Below are positions 55,446 to 64,000 of a DNA stretch of 64,000 nucleotides, one piece after another. The position numbers were made by a program, and so were the translations under genes. The notes under the pieces are model-generated. The model had not been told where the DNA came from and did not search any database. It saw only the letters and a program-made list of their open reading frames with translations. The DNA lies in NCBI RefSeq assembly GCF_003597395.2, contig NC_133772.1, positions 136,893,545 through 136,957,544 on the forward strand, read 5' to 3'. Numbering within the stretch: position 1 is the first letter of the stretch; each line of letters starts with the position of its first letter. The DNA is from Chelonoidis abingdonii. Taxonomy: Eukaryota; Chordata; Testudines; Testudinidae.

Positions 55446-56660
55446 CTAGGGAGTGAAGGGAACAAAGAGTAGCTCTTCACCCCTCCCTTCCGATTTCCTG
55501 AGTCTCCCTCCTCCACTCTCCCTAACACTGCAGGGGAGTCTATAAGGTGGTAGATGGGAACAGGGTGACACCCGGGAAAGTGTATCAGTCCTTTGGCAAG
55601 TCCTCAGAGGTTAGTCAGAGGCTCCCCATGTCCCACACTGGTGAGCTTTAAGAGGTTTGCTGGGGGGCCCAGTTCCATCAAGATAAGCGTTGGAAGTTGT
55701 TTGGGGTCCTGCTGAACTCCACCCCACCATGAGTCTGACAAAGCTCTGCCTCCCACAATACCTGTGATGCTCATTAAAACTCACTCCAAGCCCTCACAGG
55801 CATTGGATGGCATGAGAGTTAAACTGACCTACCAGGAAACTCTCTGCCTCCCAACACCACTGCGGATCCCCCCCATGTCCCATGCTGGCATTAGCAGTGT
55901 TCTGGGGACCCCAGGATCCTCAACATTTTAGATGTTTCTGAGTTATTCACTTCCGTGCACCTTTCCTTACAGCCAGAAGCTTGAGAACATTTATTACTTA
56001 TATATGTATTTCAGTGATAGCAGCGTGGCTGTCAGATCCTGGTGTTTAAAACAACACCCACTGCAGAGACCTGTGATCATCAGCTATTTAAAGTTAGCTT
56101 TTAAATTATAAAACAATGAATTAAAAAGAGCAAGGACTGCATTTTACAGATGGAAATTTTACTTTAAAATATCCTGTTTAACAAACAAACCACGTAACTT
56201 ATTCCAAATGCACTATGGATGCTTCAGATCACTTCATCTGTCCAAAACCCCTACTTCCCTGAACCATCCAACAACCACTTCCCCAGTAAGCCTGCGTGAA
56301 ATTTTGGTACCAACCTTCCATGTAGTTACATACACAAATGGACATTTGAGCCATGGTAAATTTTCACCTTTCAGCCAGGGAGCTCAGGTTTTACGTGCTG
56401 AAAACAGCAAAAATTCTATTCCTTTCTGTATTTACTGCAGTAGAAATTGGGCATGTGTGTTACACATGGGTGTCATCATTTTCATGGCAGAAACGTGTCC
56501 TTTGCTCTCATGAAAGCTCAAGGTAAGAAGAAAAGAATGACTACTTGGTTCTTGATATGCTGCTTTCACTGGCTGTAAAGGCCCCAGTTCAGACAAAGCA
56601 CTTAAGCATATACTTATGTTCATTGCTACTCACTAGTGCTGAACTTTAAATCAATGGGAC
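55446..56660. other. Unrecognised sequence
   Basis: C-rich DNA to 55940, then AT-rich. The 101-codon frame 56208-56513 has no recognisable domain. Confidence 0.35.
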
Positions 56661-56666
56661 TTAAGC

Positions 56667-56746
56667 ATTTGTTTGGAATGACAAGCATGTTCTGACTAAA
56701 AAAATAATTCTCCTGGGTGATAAAACTTGTTTTATTATGCAAGAAT
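56667..56746 (+). repeat. 80-bp direct repeat, copy A
   Basis: Runs from 'atttgtttggaatgacaagc' to 'tattatgcaagaat'. It is identical to 57361-57440 except one base (g here, c there, in 'cctg(g/c)gtgat'). Confidence 0.95.
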
Positions 56747-57360
56747 ATCCTTAAGTGATATGCCCAATAGGACAGACTGTGGTATCAGGGCCTGTGCCTG
56801 GGCTTTACAATGGGGAGTTGCTCTTCGTCCCGGACGCCTTACCATTGGGTGGGTTTATGCTCTTGTCACGTGGGTGTCCAATGAACATTAAGGCTATGAG
56901 TCTGCAAATACCCACCAAAAAAATTAGCAAATGATCAATTACTGCAAAAATGTTAGCTATCTGCTGAGACATCCAGGTGAGAAAAAAGAGAAAGTGCAGA
57001 ACTGGCAAGAGAACTGTCCAGAAATATAGGTGCAGATTAAGGTAGGCTTGAAAACCAGCTGTAACATGCTACACAGGAAAGAACAGAAGACAAAAGCCCT
57101 ATTATGCTTTCTTAAAAATGCAATCACACAGCCTACATGTTTCCTTTACAAGGTCACTAAACTTCAGCTTCATAGACCCACAATGGGCTGTGACTGGTAT
57201 GCAGTACCATGCGTATTTGCATTTCAATTCACAGTGAGGGAGCACTACCTGTATTGGTCTCTGCAGTCTGCAAAACAGCATTTTTAGCCCAGTGAGGATG
57301 TTAACCATTTTGTTTTATTAGCGTGCAGAAATGTGGCTAAACCCACCCTTTTTTTATCTA
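56747..57360. other. 614-bp segment between the direct repeats
   Basis: Single-copy-looking. It shows no TG...CA or inverted termini, no poly-A and no coding frame that would make the flanking repeats LTRs or a target duplication. Confidence 0.5.
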
Positions 57361-57440
57361 ATTTGTTTGGAATGACAAGCATGTTCTGACTAAAAAAATA
57401 ATTCTCCTGCGTGATAAAACTTGTTTTATTATGCAAGAAT
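57361..57440 (+). repeat. 80-bp direct repeat, copy B
   Basis: Partner of 56667-56746 at an offset of 694 bp, 79 of 80 bases equal. Confidence 0.95.
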
Positions 57441-57880
57441 TTGGCACTGGAAGGGGGGGCAAGAAAAACATTTAATTAGGCATGGATCTGAAGCAGCTAA
57501 TTTGATCTTTCAATGGAAAATAATCACAGGTTAAAATGAAGATTATATGCTCTGTGTGAAGAAGGCATCTCTTTGCTGATGCTTCTTTCAAGCTTTGATG
57601 ATGATTCTGCTAGGAAACAGAGGGCACATTTCTTTTAAAGTAACAGCAAGAGTAACATGGTATATTTATTATACTGTCTCATTACTTCTATTTATCTATG
57701 TGCAAAAGCCTGAGTTTTTGTTTGATTGCTGTCAATCATATTTTGGATTTACAAGCTTGTATCTTTCCAAATACACTTCTTCATGTGTATACACAAGGAT
57801 GGAGCCTCTGTCATGCAAAGACTCACTTATGTTGCTTTGGCAGCATAAAAAAAACTTTTAATGGGCAGAAGCAGGTGCCC
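57441..57880. promoter_or_regulatory. Candidate conserved non-coding element (speculative)
   Basis: Repeat-free block with TTTAATTAGG, GCTAATTTGATC and ATCTTTCAATGG motifs. Composition resembles vertebrate enhancers; evidence is weak. Confidence 0.2.
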
Positions 57881-57884
57881 CAGC

Positions 57885-59430
57885 TGGTGCAGCTCTGGTG
57901 AAACGGCTCTACCTTGGCACTACTCCCAGCCCCCAGGACTGGGGAGGATCAGGAGAGAGGGACATGGCTAGATCACAACAGCTGTTCTTTGCTTCCCTGA
58001 ACTCACAGGAGGCCATAAGAAGCGGAAAGTAAATAAAGAGCAGCCCTGAAGCTGCTCTAAATAGACTACAGGCCAGCTCAGCTGCCACCTGAACTCAGCA
58101 TATGGAAGCAAAAATGTGGCTCAAAGCCACCTTTGTCCTCTGCTCCTGTCCCTGCCCCAAGTGCAGGAGTAGAGTACGTTAGAATCAGGTCTGCAATCTT
58201 TTGCAGGATACATTAGTATGAGCTCAATCATGCTCCCACAGAAGCCAGTGGAAGAATTACTGCTCACTTCAATGGTGCAGGCTCAGCTTGTGTAAAATCA
58301 CCTATAATGCACTGCTGCAGCTAAGTGCTTTATCATCCTTTAATAGGAGCAAGCTTTTAGTATCTGCCACTACTGACATCTACACCGAAACGGGACCAGG
58401 AGTGACACTGAACAGTGGGTCGTAGCACTGGATTTGCCCGATTTACAGCGCAAAAGTCAGCATTATTCTACATCCAGGCTGCATATTATCTATTAAGGGC
58501 CCCACCTTCTTTGTGGTTATGAGCAGATGGGCTCTCTACCACAAAAACCACATTTTCCGGAAGTTCAATTCTCAGACAGAGTCACTTCCTGACCAAGAGC
58601 TTTTTGTCTTTTATCCTAAAAAGCCCAATGATTTAGTGAACGGGTTTTTTTTATTTTTGTTTGAAAAGGGTTCCCTCCTTTCTTATGAGTGTCCTTACGG
58701 CTTTATTACTCATCTGTGGCTTTTACAAGTTGTCTTTCATGTGAGACAAAGTGAAGTGGAGTTACATTCCATGCATGTAGGGACAGAGCTGCAGTTTAAT
58801 TGTGTATTCAACTCTATAATTAAGAAACAAATGGAAGACTTTGTGCCTTTAAAGCCTAGAAATTCTAGGTTTTTTGGCAAAACACTTGGCTAAGTGCCTC
58901 GAGAGCCTTAAGTACTTAATGGTCTATACATAAGGAAATCTGATGCTAGTAATGATGTACCTTAGAGGCAGGATGTTGGGAAAAAAACAGAGCTAAAGCT
59001 CTTGATGTTTCAAGATGAATTCTTCCCACATATATATATTTTTTTTGTCTGAAAGAGGCACTAGAAAGAACAATCCCATACGTACGATCTCATTGCCTGC
59101 ACTCGACTGCTGTTAACCCAAATAGCACAAGCAGTGGTAATCAGCAAAAACCTTAGGCTGCCGTTCAATAAATTGTGAAGCACTCAGCCCTTCTGCGGAG
59201 AGAGCCGACTCTAAGCAAAGCAATACCCCCTTGCTGAAGAAAGCCCGACTTCATAGCAAGTAACCCAAGTATTAGGAAATTACATAAGATCACCCAGCCT
59301 ATGGGCGGAAACCAGCCTACTTCAGGGGGGTATAGGGAAAAGGAAAGGAGCTGTGGAGCTGAGAGCTTTGCATGATATTCAAGGATATTAGGTTGGCTGT
59401 GGGTAATCACAACTCTAGGGCCAAATGTGG
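57885..59430. other. Mostly unrecognised; 126-codon frame
   Basis: The plus frame 58513-58893 (MVMSRWALYHKNHIFRKFN...) has no recognisable domain. 58210-58310 ('gctcccacagaagccagtgg') may be a worn palindromic MITE. Confidence 0.35.
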
Positions 59431-59439
59431 TGCATTCAC

Positions 59440-59575
59440 ACAAGAGACAGTTTCTCCTGGGCCCAGTGGAAAATCTGTACAAGGAAATGATTGAGTTTGT
59501 ACAGCACCTAGCATGACAGGATACTGGTCCATGTCTAGGGCTCCTAGGAGCTATGGTAATACAAATAAATACATA
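59440..59575 (+). mobile_element. L2/MIR 3' tail
   Basis: 'tttgtacagcacctagcatg', 'actggtccatgtctagggct', 'cctaggagctatggtaatac' then AAATAAATACATAC. Confidence 0.72.
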
Positions 59576-59579
59576 CATA

Positions 59580-60380
59580 ATAACGAGGAGTCTACAGAAT
59601 GCCACTCTGCACCTGTTCAGCTGACTATGTGAGGAATCTGGGATGAGCCTGGGGTAAGAGAAGAAGCTTCTGTCCCTGCATGGGATGCTCCCCCATAATC
59701 AGTCATCTGTCCTTGCAAGAACATTGGCTATTTGACTTCTCACCCTTTCCTGGCTTCCTCTGTTCTTCTGTTTGCCAGCCGCCCGTTAGCCCCATGCTGC
59801 TCTCCGCAGTCCCCAAGCCTTGGAGCTGGAGTAACTTCTCAGGAGAACTGGGGCATGTGAGCAGCCACTTGACCCAGAACTCAGCCACAATGGGATCTGG
59901 CCAACCCATATTTTCCTCTACCCACCTGGAAGCATGAAGGTAGTGCATAAAGGGCTATACAGACTGGTACTGAATGTGGAGAGGACTTTGCTTTGGAACT
60001 AATGGAGGAAGTAGTGGTCGGCATCCCTGGCACGTACCCTGGTGTAACATTAGTCTAAACAATATAAGCAAAATCTCATCAGAGACTGATAACTTCTTAG
60101 AATCTTATTTTCACAGTTGTTCAGATACCACAGTGATGGGCAAAACAGGTGAACCTAAATGGAAAAGAACAGGATGGCACAATTTCAGCAACCAAAATAA
60201 AATCATATTCTAAACAGATTATGGTTACAATAAAAAAATGATTCTGAAATAGAGTGTGTGTTTGCATGTGCAGGGGCTGCCAAAATTAAAAAATAAATAA
60301 ATACATGGAAGATATTTCCTGAAAGTCCTGCAAAGCAACCTTACAAGAAGTCATTAAATTATATGGCTCACATGCCCAGC
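59580..60380. other. Unrecognised sequence
   Basis: Overlapping frames on both strands at 59680-59948 lack recognisable domains. Nothing else. Confidence 0.35.
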
Positions 60381-60384
60381 TGCT

Positions 60385-60460
60385 GTAACTCAAGCTAGAA
60401 CCACTGACTTGAATAGAGCTATGTGGATTTACAGCAGCTGAGGATCTGGCCCTATGAAAG
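60385..60460. mobile_element. Short palindromic MITE relic
   Basis: 'agctgctgtaactcaagcta' mirrors 'ggatttacagcagctgagga' with 'tgacttgaatagagctat' at the centre. Confidence 0.6.
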
Positions 60461-60464
60461 GTAT

Positions 60465-60930
60465 AGGATTATTTATTTCATCTGGTTCTTAAAAAAAAAG
60501 ACAAAACATAGTTCAAACATTTTGGGGATTTCTCTGTTTCTTTAAGAAAATGATCTGCATATCAGAGGGGCATGAGATATGGCAGTTACTATAGTTACTA
60601 TCTTTTGTTATTAATCAGACTAAATAATTGTATAAGACCCATACATAATATCTTGTTGGGACACACATTGCAAATGCTCCAAGGCTCAAATATTTTTACA
60701 CACCCTCCTGTTTGATTTTTTTTTAAATGGGATATTCAAAATTGACATGTTTCAGCTGGGATTGTCAGTCTTTGAACTGACTGTTCTCCATTCTGGTGTT
60801 GTAGCCACTAGAGAAACATAACTGAGAAATGGAATAGAAGGGAATTTGGTGTGTTTCACACTCCAGATAGTCCAAACTGATTTTGGAAAGATGGTCAATG
60901 ACGTCAGTAGGCTTTGGATCATTCTCTTCT
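60465..60930. other. Unrecognised AT-rich sequence
   Basis: Poly-A near 60490 and poly-T near 60717; nothing recognised. Confidence 0.35.
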
Positions 60931-61184
60931 GGCTGTCCACCAGGGCTGGTGCAACCATTTAGGTGACATAGGTGGTCTCCTAGGGCACTAGGATTTGGGG
61001 GCCGGCATTTTCTTTGGCAGCAACTGCGGCAGCCGGATCTTCGGCCATCCCAGTTGCTGTTGGCATTTAGACGGAGGGAGCTGGGGCAGGGAAGTGCGGG
61101 GAGGGCCGCCTGCAGCAAGTAAGGGGAGAGCGGCACACAGGGGAACTCCCCACCCCAGCTCACCCCTGCCCCACCTTTTCCCCA

Positions 61185-61292
61185 AGCACTCCGTGGCTGC
61201 TTCACTTCTCCCACCTCCCAGGCTTCTGGCACCTAAGCTGATTGGCACCGCAAGCCTGGGAGGTGGGAGAAGTGAAGCAGCCAGAGCGTGCT
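61185..61292. repeat. Hairpin 1 inside hAT element
   Basis: Arms 61185-61225 and 61252-61292 match at 38 of 41; the inner 32 bp ('tggctgcttcacttctccca...ggctt') are perfect. The 26-bp loop is itself related to the second hairpin's loop. Confidence 0.93.
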
Positions 61293-61317
61293 CGGGGAGG
61301 AGGCGGAGCTGGGGTGA

Positions 61318-61400
61318 GCTGCTTCACTTCTGTCTCTCAGGCTTGCGGCACCAATCAGCTTAGGCACCGCAAGCCTGGGAGGTGGGAGAAGAGAAGCAGC
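61318..61400. repeat. Hairpin 2 inside hAT element
   Basis: 'gctgcttcacttctgtctct...gcttgcgg' against 'ccgcaagcctgggaggtggg...gaagcagc'. Its right arm repeats hairpin 1's right arm, so the unit was duplicated. Confidence 0.9.
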
Positions 61401-61597
61401 GACGGAGTGCTCAGGGTGCTCGTGCATGGAGCAGGGGAGAGCTGGGGCGGAGGGCGTGGTGTGCCTCAGGGTGGAGGATGCGGAGCTGTCGCAGCTGGGG
61501 CGGACACCTCAAGGCAGGGGCTCGGGGACGGGGGAGGGTGCAAGGTAGAAGTTTCGCCTACGGCGCAAAACATCCTTGCACTGGCCCTGCTGTCCAG

Positions 61598-62295
61598 ACC
61601 ATTGCAGCTGACACACAGAATAATTCATATAACTTCCTTGACCTCAAGGACCATATTTTCAAAGGATGGGCTTATAGTGAAGCACGTGCAGGACTTGTTG
61701 AGGACATGAACTTGGTCCTGGTGAAGGCACTCTGATATCAATGGTGGTATCTGCAGTATAAGAACCTAAGTAGACCAGAATGGATTTGAACAGGTGACAT
61801 GGAGGTGAAGGTACTACCAACAGAGCCCCTGCAACACCCATTTATGGCATCCCTGTGGAAACTACTCAGATGACTAAGTGCTATTCATTCAAAGTGAATC
61901 CACGTTGCAGAATTTGGCCATTCGGCGGCGAAGTGCTCCCACAGTAGCTTATTCAAACATGATACAAAAGAGGAATCGAGTAGCTCAGATACACTGATGA
62001 GTCAAAGGAAAATTACAACAGAAAACTTGAACCCAAGGAAGACCTTGCGTTAGACCTACCACAGTAACCCCCCAGCCATTCGAAAAGACAAGGAAGAGGT
62101 CAGCTGAAACAACAAGCAGTACCTAGATGCCCCTGCCAAAAACAATTCACTCTGGAGCTTGAGTTACACTCCCTGTGTAAACACCCCGTGATCAGCTCCG
62201 TTTCTTTGATAACGCAGATAGAGGGGAAGAGAAAAACAGAGAAGAGAAAATATATGGCAAATGCACACACTTGGGTTCAGCAGTTCTGCTTCTGT
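61598..62295. other. Unrecognised sequence
   Basis: No feature recognised. Confidence 0.35.
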
Positions 62296-62301
62296 TTAGA
62301 A

Positions 62302-62372
62302 GCATGATCCTACTGCCGCTGAAGTCAATGAAAGTTTTGCCATTGACTTCAGCGGGAGCAGGATCAGAAGCT
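62302..62372. mobile_element. Palindromic MITE
   Basis: 'catgatcctactgccgctga' mirrors 'ttcagcgggagcaggatcag' around 'atgaaagttttgccattga'; close to one full hairpin. Confidence 0.75.
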
Positions 62373-62374
62373 AA

Positions 62375-62705
62375 AAGAACACAAAGCCTTAAGAAAGCCT
62401 GTCTTGTAAATTTATACATTAATATGGAAATTTGCTTTCCCTCAATAGGGACATGTACCACAGCACTAAACAAATACTGAAGCCATGTGGATACCCAAAT
62501 GCTCATTAAAACTAATTGCCTAAGGCGATCTTTCCAGAATATGTTGCAGCAAGACAGCCAAGATCGGAAGTTTACATTTCTCCAGAGAAGATGATTTGAG
62601 GGTAATGGATGTAGTTATGCTACAATTCTGTCATTTGGAAACTATTACTCTTTATATCCACTTATCAACAAGAAAGGGGAAGGGGGAAGATATAGTGAAC
62701 CATTT
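62375..62705. other. Unrecognised sequence
   Basis: Nothing recognised. Confidence 0.35.
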
Positions 62706-62713
62706 AAACCTAC

Positions 62714-63022
62714 TGTGATGGGGCAAGGCCAGATGGCTACAGTGAAGTACTGAGAAACAGGTATGTTAGCCCCAGGCTAAACAAATCCCTAGGACCATGG
62801 TAACCAAATGGCAGTTGCTCCAGGTTAATCAAGGCACCTGGAGCCAATTAAGACCTTTCTAGAAGGCAGTGGAGATACCTACTTTAATTAGAACACCTGC
62901 AGCCAATCAGGGCAGGCTAATCAGGGCACCTGGGTTTAAAAAGGAGCTCACCCCAGTCATGCAGGGAGAAGCCAGAGGAGAAGGAGTGCGAGTGAGGAGC
63001 TGGGAGCAAGAAGGCAAGGAGC

Positions 63023-63064
<42 letters not shown>

Positions 63065-63408
63065 AGAGAGAGTGTACTGCTGCAGGATTTAGGAGACAAG
63101 CATTATCAGACATCAGGAGGAAGATCCTGTGGTGAGGATAAAGAAGATGTTTGGAGGAGGCCATGGGGAAGTAGCCCAGGGAGTTGTAGCTGTCATGCAG
63201 CTGTTACAGGAGGTACTATAGACAGCTGCGATCCACAGGGCCCTGGGCTGGAACCCGGAGTAGAGGGCGGGCCCGGGTTCCCCCCAAACCTCCCAACTCC
63301 TGATCAGACACAGGAGGAGTTGAGCCAGACTGTGGGGAAGATCACTGCAGTGAGCAAAACTACCAAGAAGCGCAGGACCCACCAAGGTAGAGGAGGAACT
63401 TTGTCACA
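62714..63408 (+). mobile_element. Solo LTR (695 bp) with 4-bp target duplication
   Basis: Starts TGTGATGGGGCAAGGCCAGA and ends AACTTTGTCACA. CTAC lies outside both ends (62710-62713, 63409-63412). CCAAT (about 62904) and a TATA-like TTTAAAAAG (62936-62944) mark the retroelement promoter. It shares 'gggccctgggctggaacccg' and 'gagtagagggcgggcccggg' with the LTR at 6503. No internal region remains. A hexanucleotide array lies in its transcribed part. Confidence 0.9.
63023..63073 (+). repeat. (GTGAGA)n hexanucleotide array in LTR
   Basis: About seven GTGAGA units then pure GA. In-frame it would encode Arg-Val or Ser-His repeats on either strand; these frames (62869-63164) are not genes. Confidence 0.92.
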
Positions 63409-63412
63409 CTAC

Positions 63413-64000
63413 ATAAAAACTGACCCAGAACTTCAGTTGAGCCAGACGGACAGCCAAGATCAGAGAAGGAACAAAACAGCCCTGGAAAAAGCTATTATCA
63501 CAAGGCAAGATCCTCAGCAGGTGTAAATGGGCAGATGCTAATTGTGACTAGCTCAGGATCTGGCCCAGTGTATCTACATCACAGTCTAAAACCAAGCACT
63601 ACTATGTGTGTAGCACCTCAGACAGGGTTACTCAGCTCCCTGATTTGCATCCCCAGTGCCCTTTACCTTAATACATTCAAATGTCATGCACACACCTAAG
63701 TGTGGGACACTTCTGGAGGTCAGGTTGGGGCTAGCCAAAAGTATGGCTTATAATGTCACAAGACACATCAAGGAAGCCGAATTCCAGGGTATTGTCGTTA
63801 CTTCTCAGCATGGTGGCAAAGCCTCCAGCAGAGCCTGTAGGTTTGTAATATCTGGCATTCTGTGGTTATGTCTTTTCTGCAAACACCAGGAATGGCCTTT
63901 CCCCCTCCTCCTAAGCCAGAGGTAGTCAGCCCAGGATCTGTGGCCACTGGTGGTCCACAAGACACTCGCTGCTTAGAGATCTGGCTAGTTATATGAGGCC
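63413..64000. other. Unrecognised sequence to window edge
   Basis: 63510-63560 ('caggtgtaaatgggcagatg...agctcaggatctggccc') looks like half a palindromic MITE. 'gaggtagtcagcccaggatc' at 63919 may be the left end of a hAT element cut by the window boundary. Confidence 0.35.

Larger units (their letters stand above)
60941..61589. mobile_element. hAT-type element (649 bp) with internal hairpins
   Basis: CAGGGCTGGTGCAA at the left mirrors TTGCACTGGCCCTG-type sequence at the right. CTGTCCAC (60933-60940) and CTGTCCAG (61590-61597) match at 7 of 8. GC-rich throughout, so long frames on both strands (up to 155 codons) are compositional. No transposase motif is seen. Confidence 0.88.

Noticed and set aside
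56667..57440. Direct repeats as LTRs of a small retroelement
   Set aside because: The 80-bp repeats lack TG...CA ends, no primer-binding or polypurine tract is visible, and no 4-6 bp duplication flanks the pair.
60765..61709. 155-codon frames on both strands
   Set aside because: They lie in a GC-rich hAT element bounded by a target duplication. The mirrored frames arise from its inverted repeats.
62869..63164. Open frames with Arg-Val and Ser-His repeats
   Set aside because: They are translations of the GTGAGA array inside an LTR.
1..64000. CRISPR array, operon or phage-like system
   Set aside because: No regularly spaced repeats with unique spacers and no closely packed coding genes. The content is vertebrate non-coding DNA.

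Overview
This window reads as intergenic or deep-intronic DNA from a vertebrate, most likely a cryptodiran turtle. The clearest lineage marker is a tRNA-derived SINE of the tortoise 'Cry I' type at 41339-41515. It sits with many CR1 LINE copies, MIR/L2 relics, several hAT families with 8-bp target duplications, and solo LTRs with TGTGR...YCACA ends, a repeat mix I associate with turtle genomes. I found no host protein-coding exon, tRNA, rRNA, CRISPR array or bacterial-type operon that I can support. The long open frames are remnants of CR1 proteins, lie inside repeats, or are of a length expected by chance in 64 kb read in six frames.

Layout. 1-3000: unrecognised sequence with one hAT copy and a perfect 15-bp-arm hairpin. 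3043-6058: a 3-kb minus-strand CR1 with 3' tail, reverse transcriptase, endonuclease and an ORF1 SGNH esterase remnant; a 123-bp MITE is nested in its tail. 6060-7136: an old CR1 tail, then a solo LTR. 7.1-16 kb: MIR/L2 relics, a second solo LTR (9817-10263), a 1-kb L2 fragment (11895-12880) and a CR1 3' end with an FADD motif (15035-15719). 16.1-18.8 kb: a G-rich segment with a 110-bp-arm foldback, two hAT copies with target duplications and a LINE tail. 18.8-41 kb: mostly unrecognised sequence with scattered MIRs, short palindromic MITEs, an LTR fragment, a 910-bp solo LTR (27859-28768), a MITE with another element inside it (33075-33471), and two hAT copies flanking a MIR (37.7-38.6 kb). 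41-46 kb: the Cry I SINE, a hAT copy, a TTAA-flanked MITE, an L2 fragment and another hAT. 46.4-53 kb: a 6.5-kb cluster of four or more CR1 copies on both strands, one inserted inside another. 53-64 kb: a Tigger-like element next to an LTR, an 80-bp direct repeat pair, a 649-bp hAT with two internal hairpins, and a solo LTR with a hexanucleotide microsatellite.

There is no multi-gene system here. What the window records is the order of transposon insertions, readable from target duplications and nesting, plus CR1 protein fossils. The less certain items are a few AT-rich blocks that could be conserved non-coding elements and two unexplained open frames. Family names rest on recognition of consensus-like sequence by eye, not on a database search.
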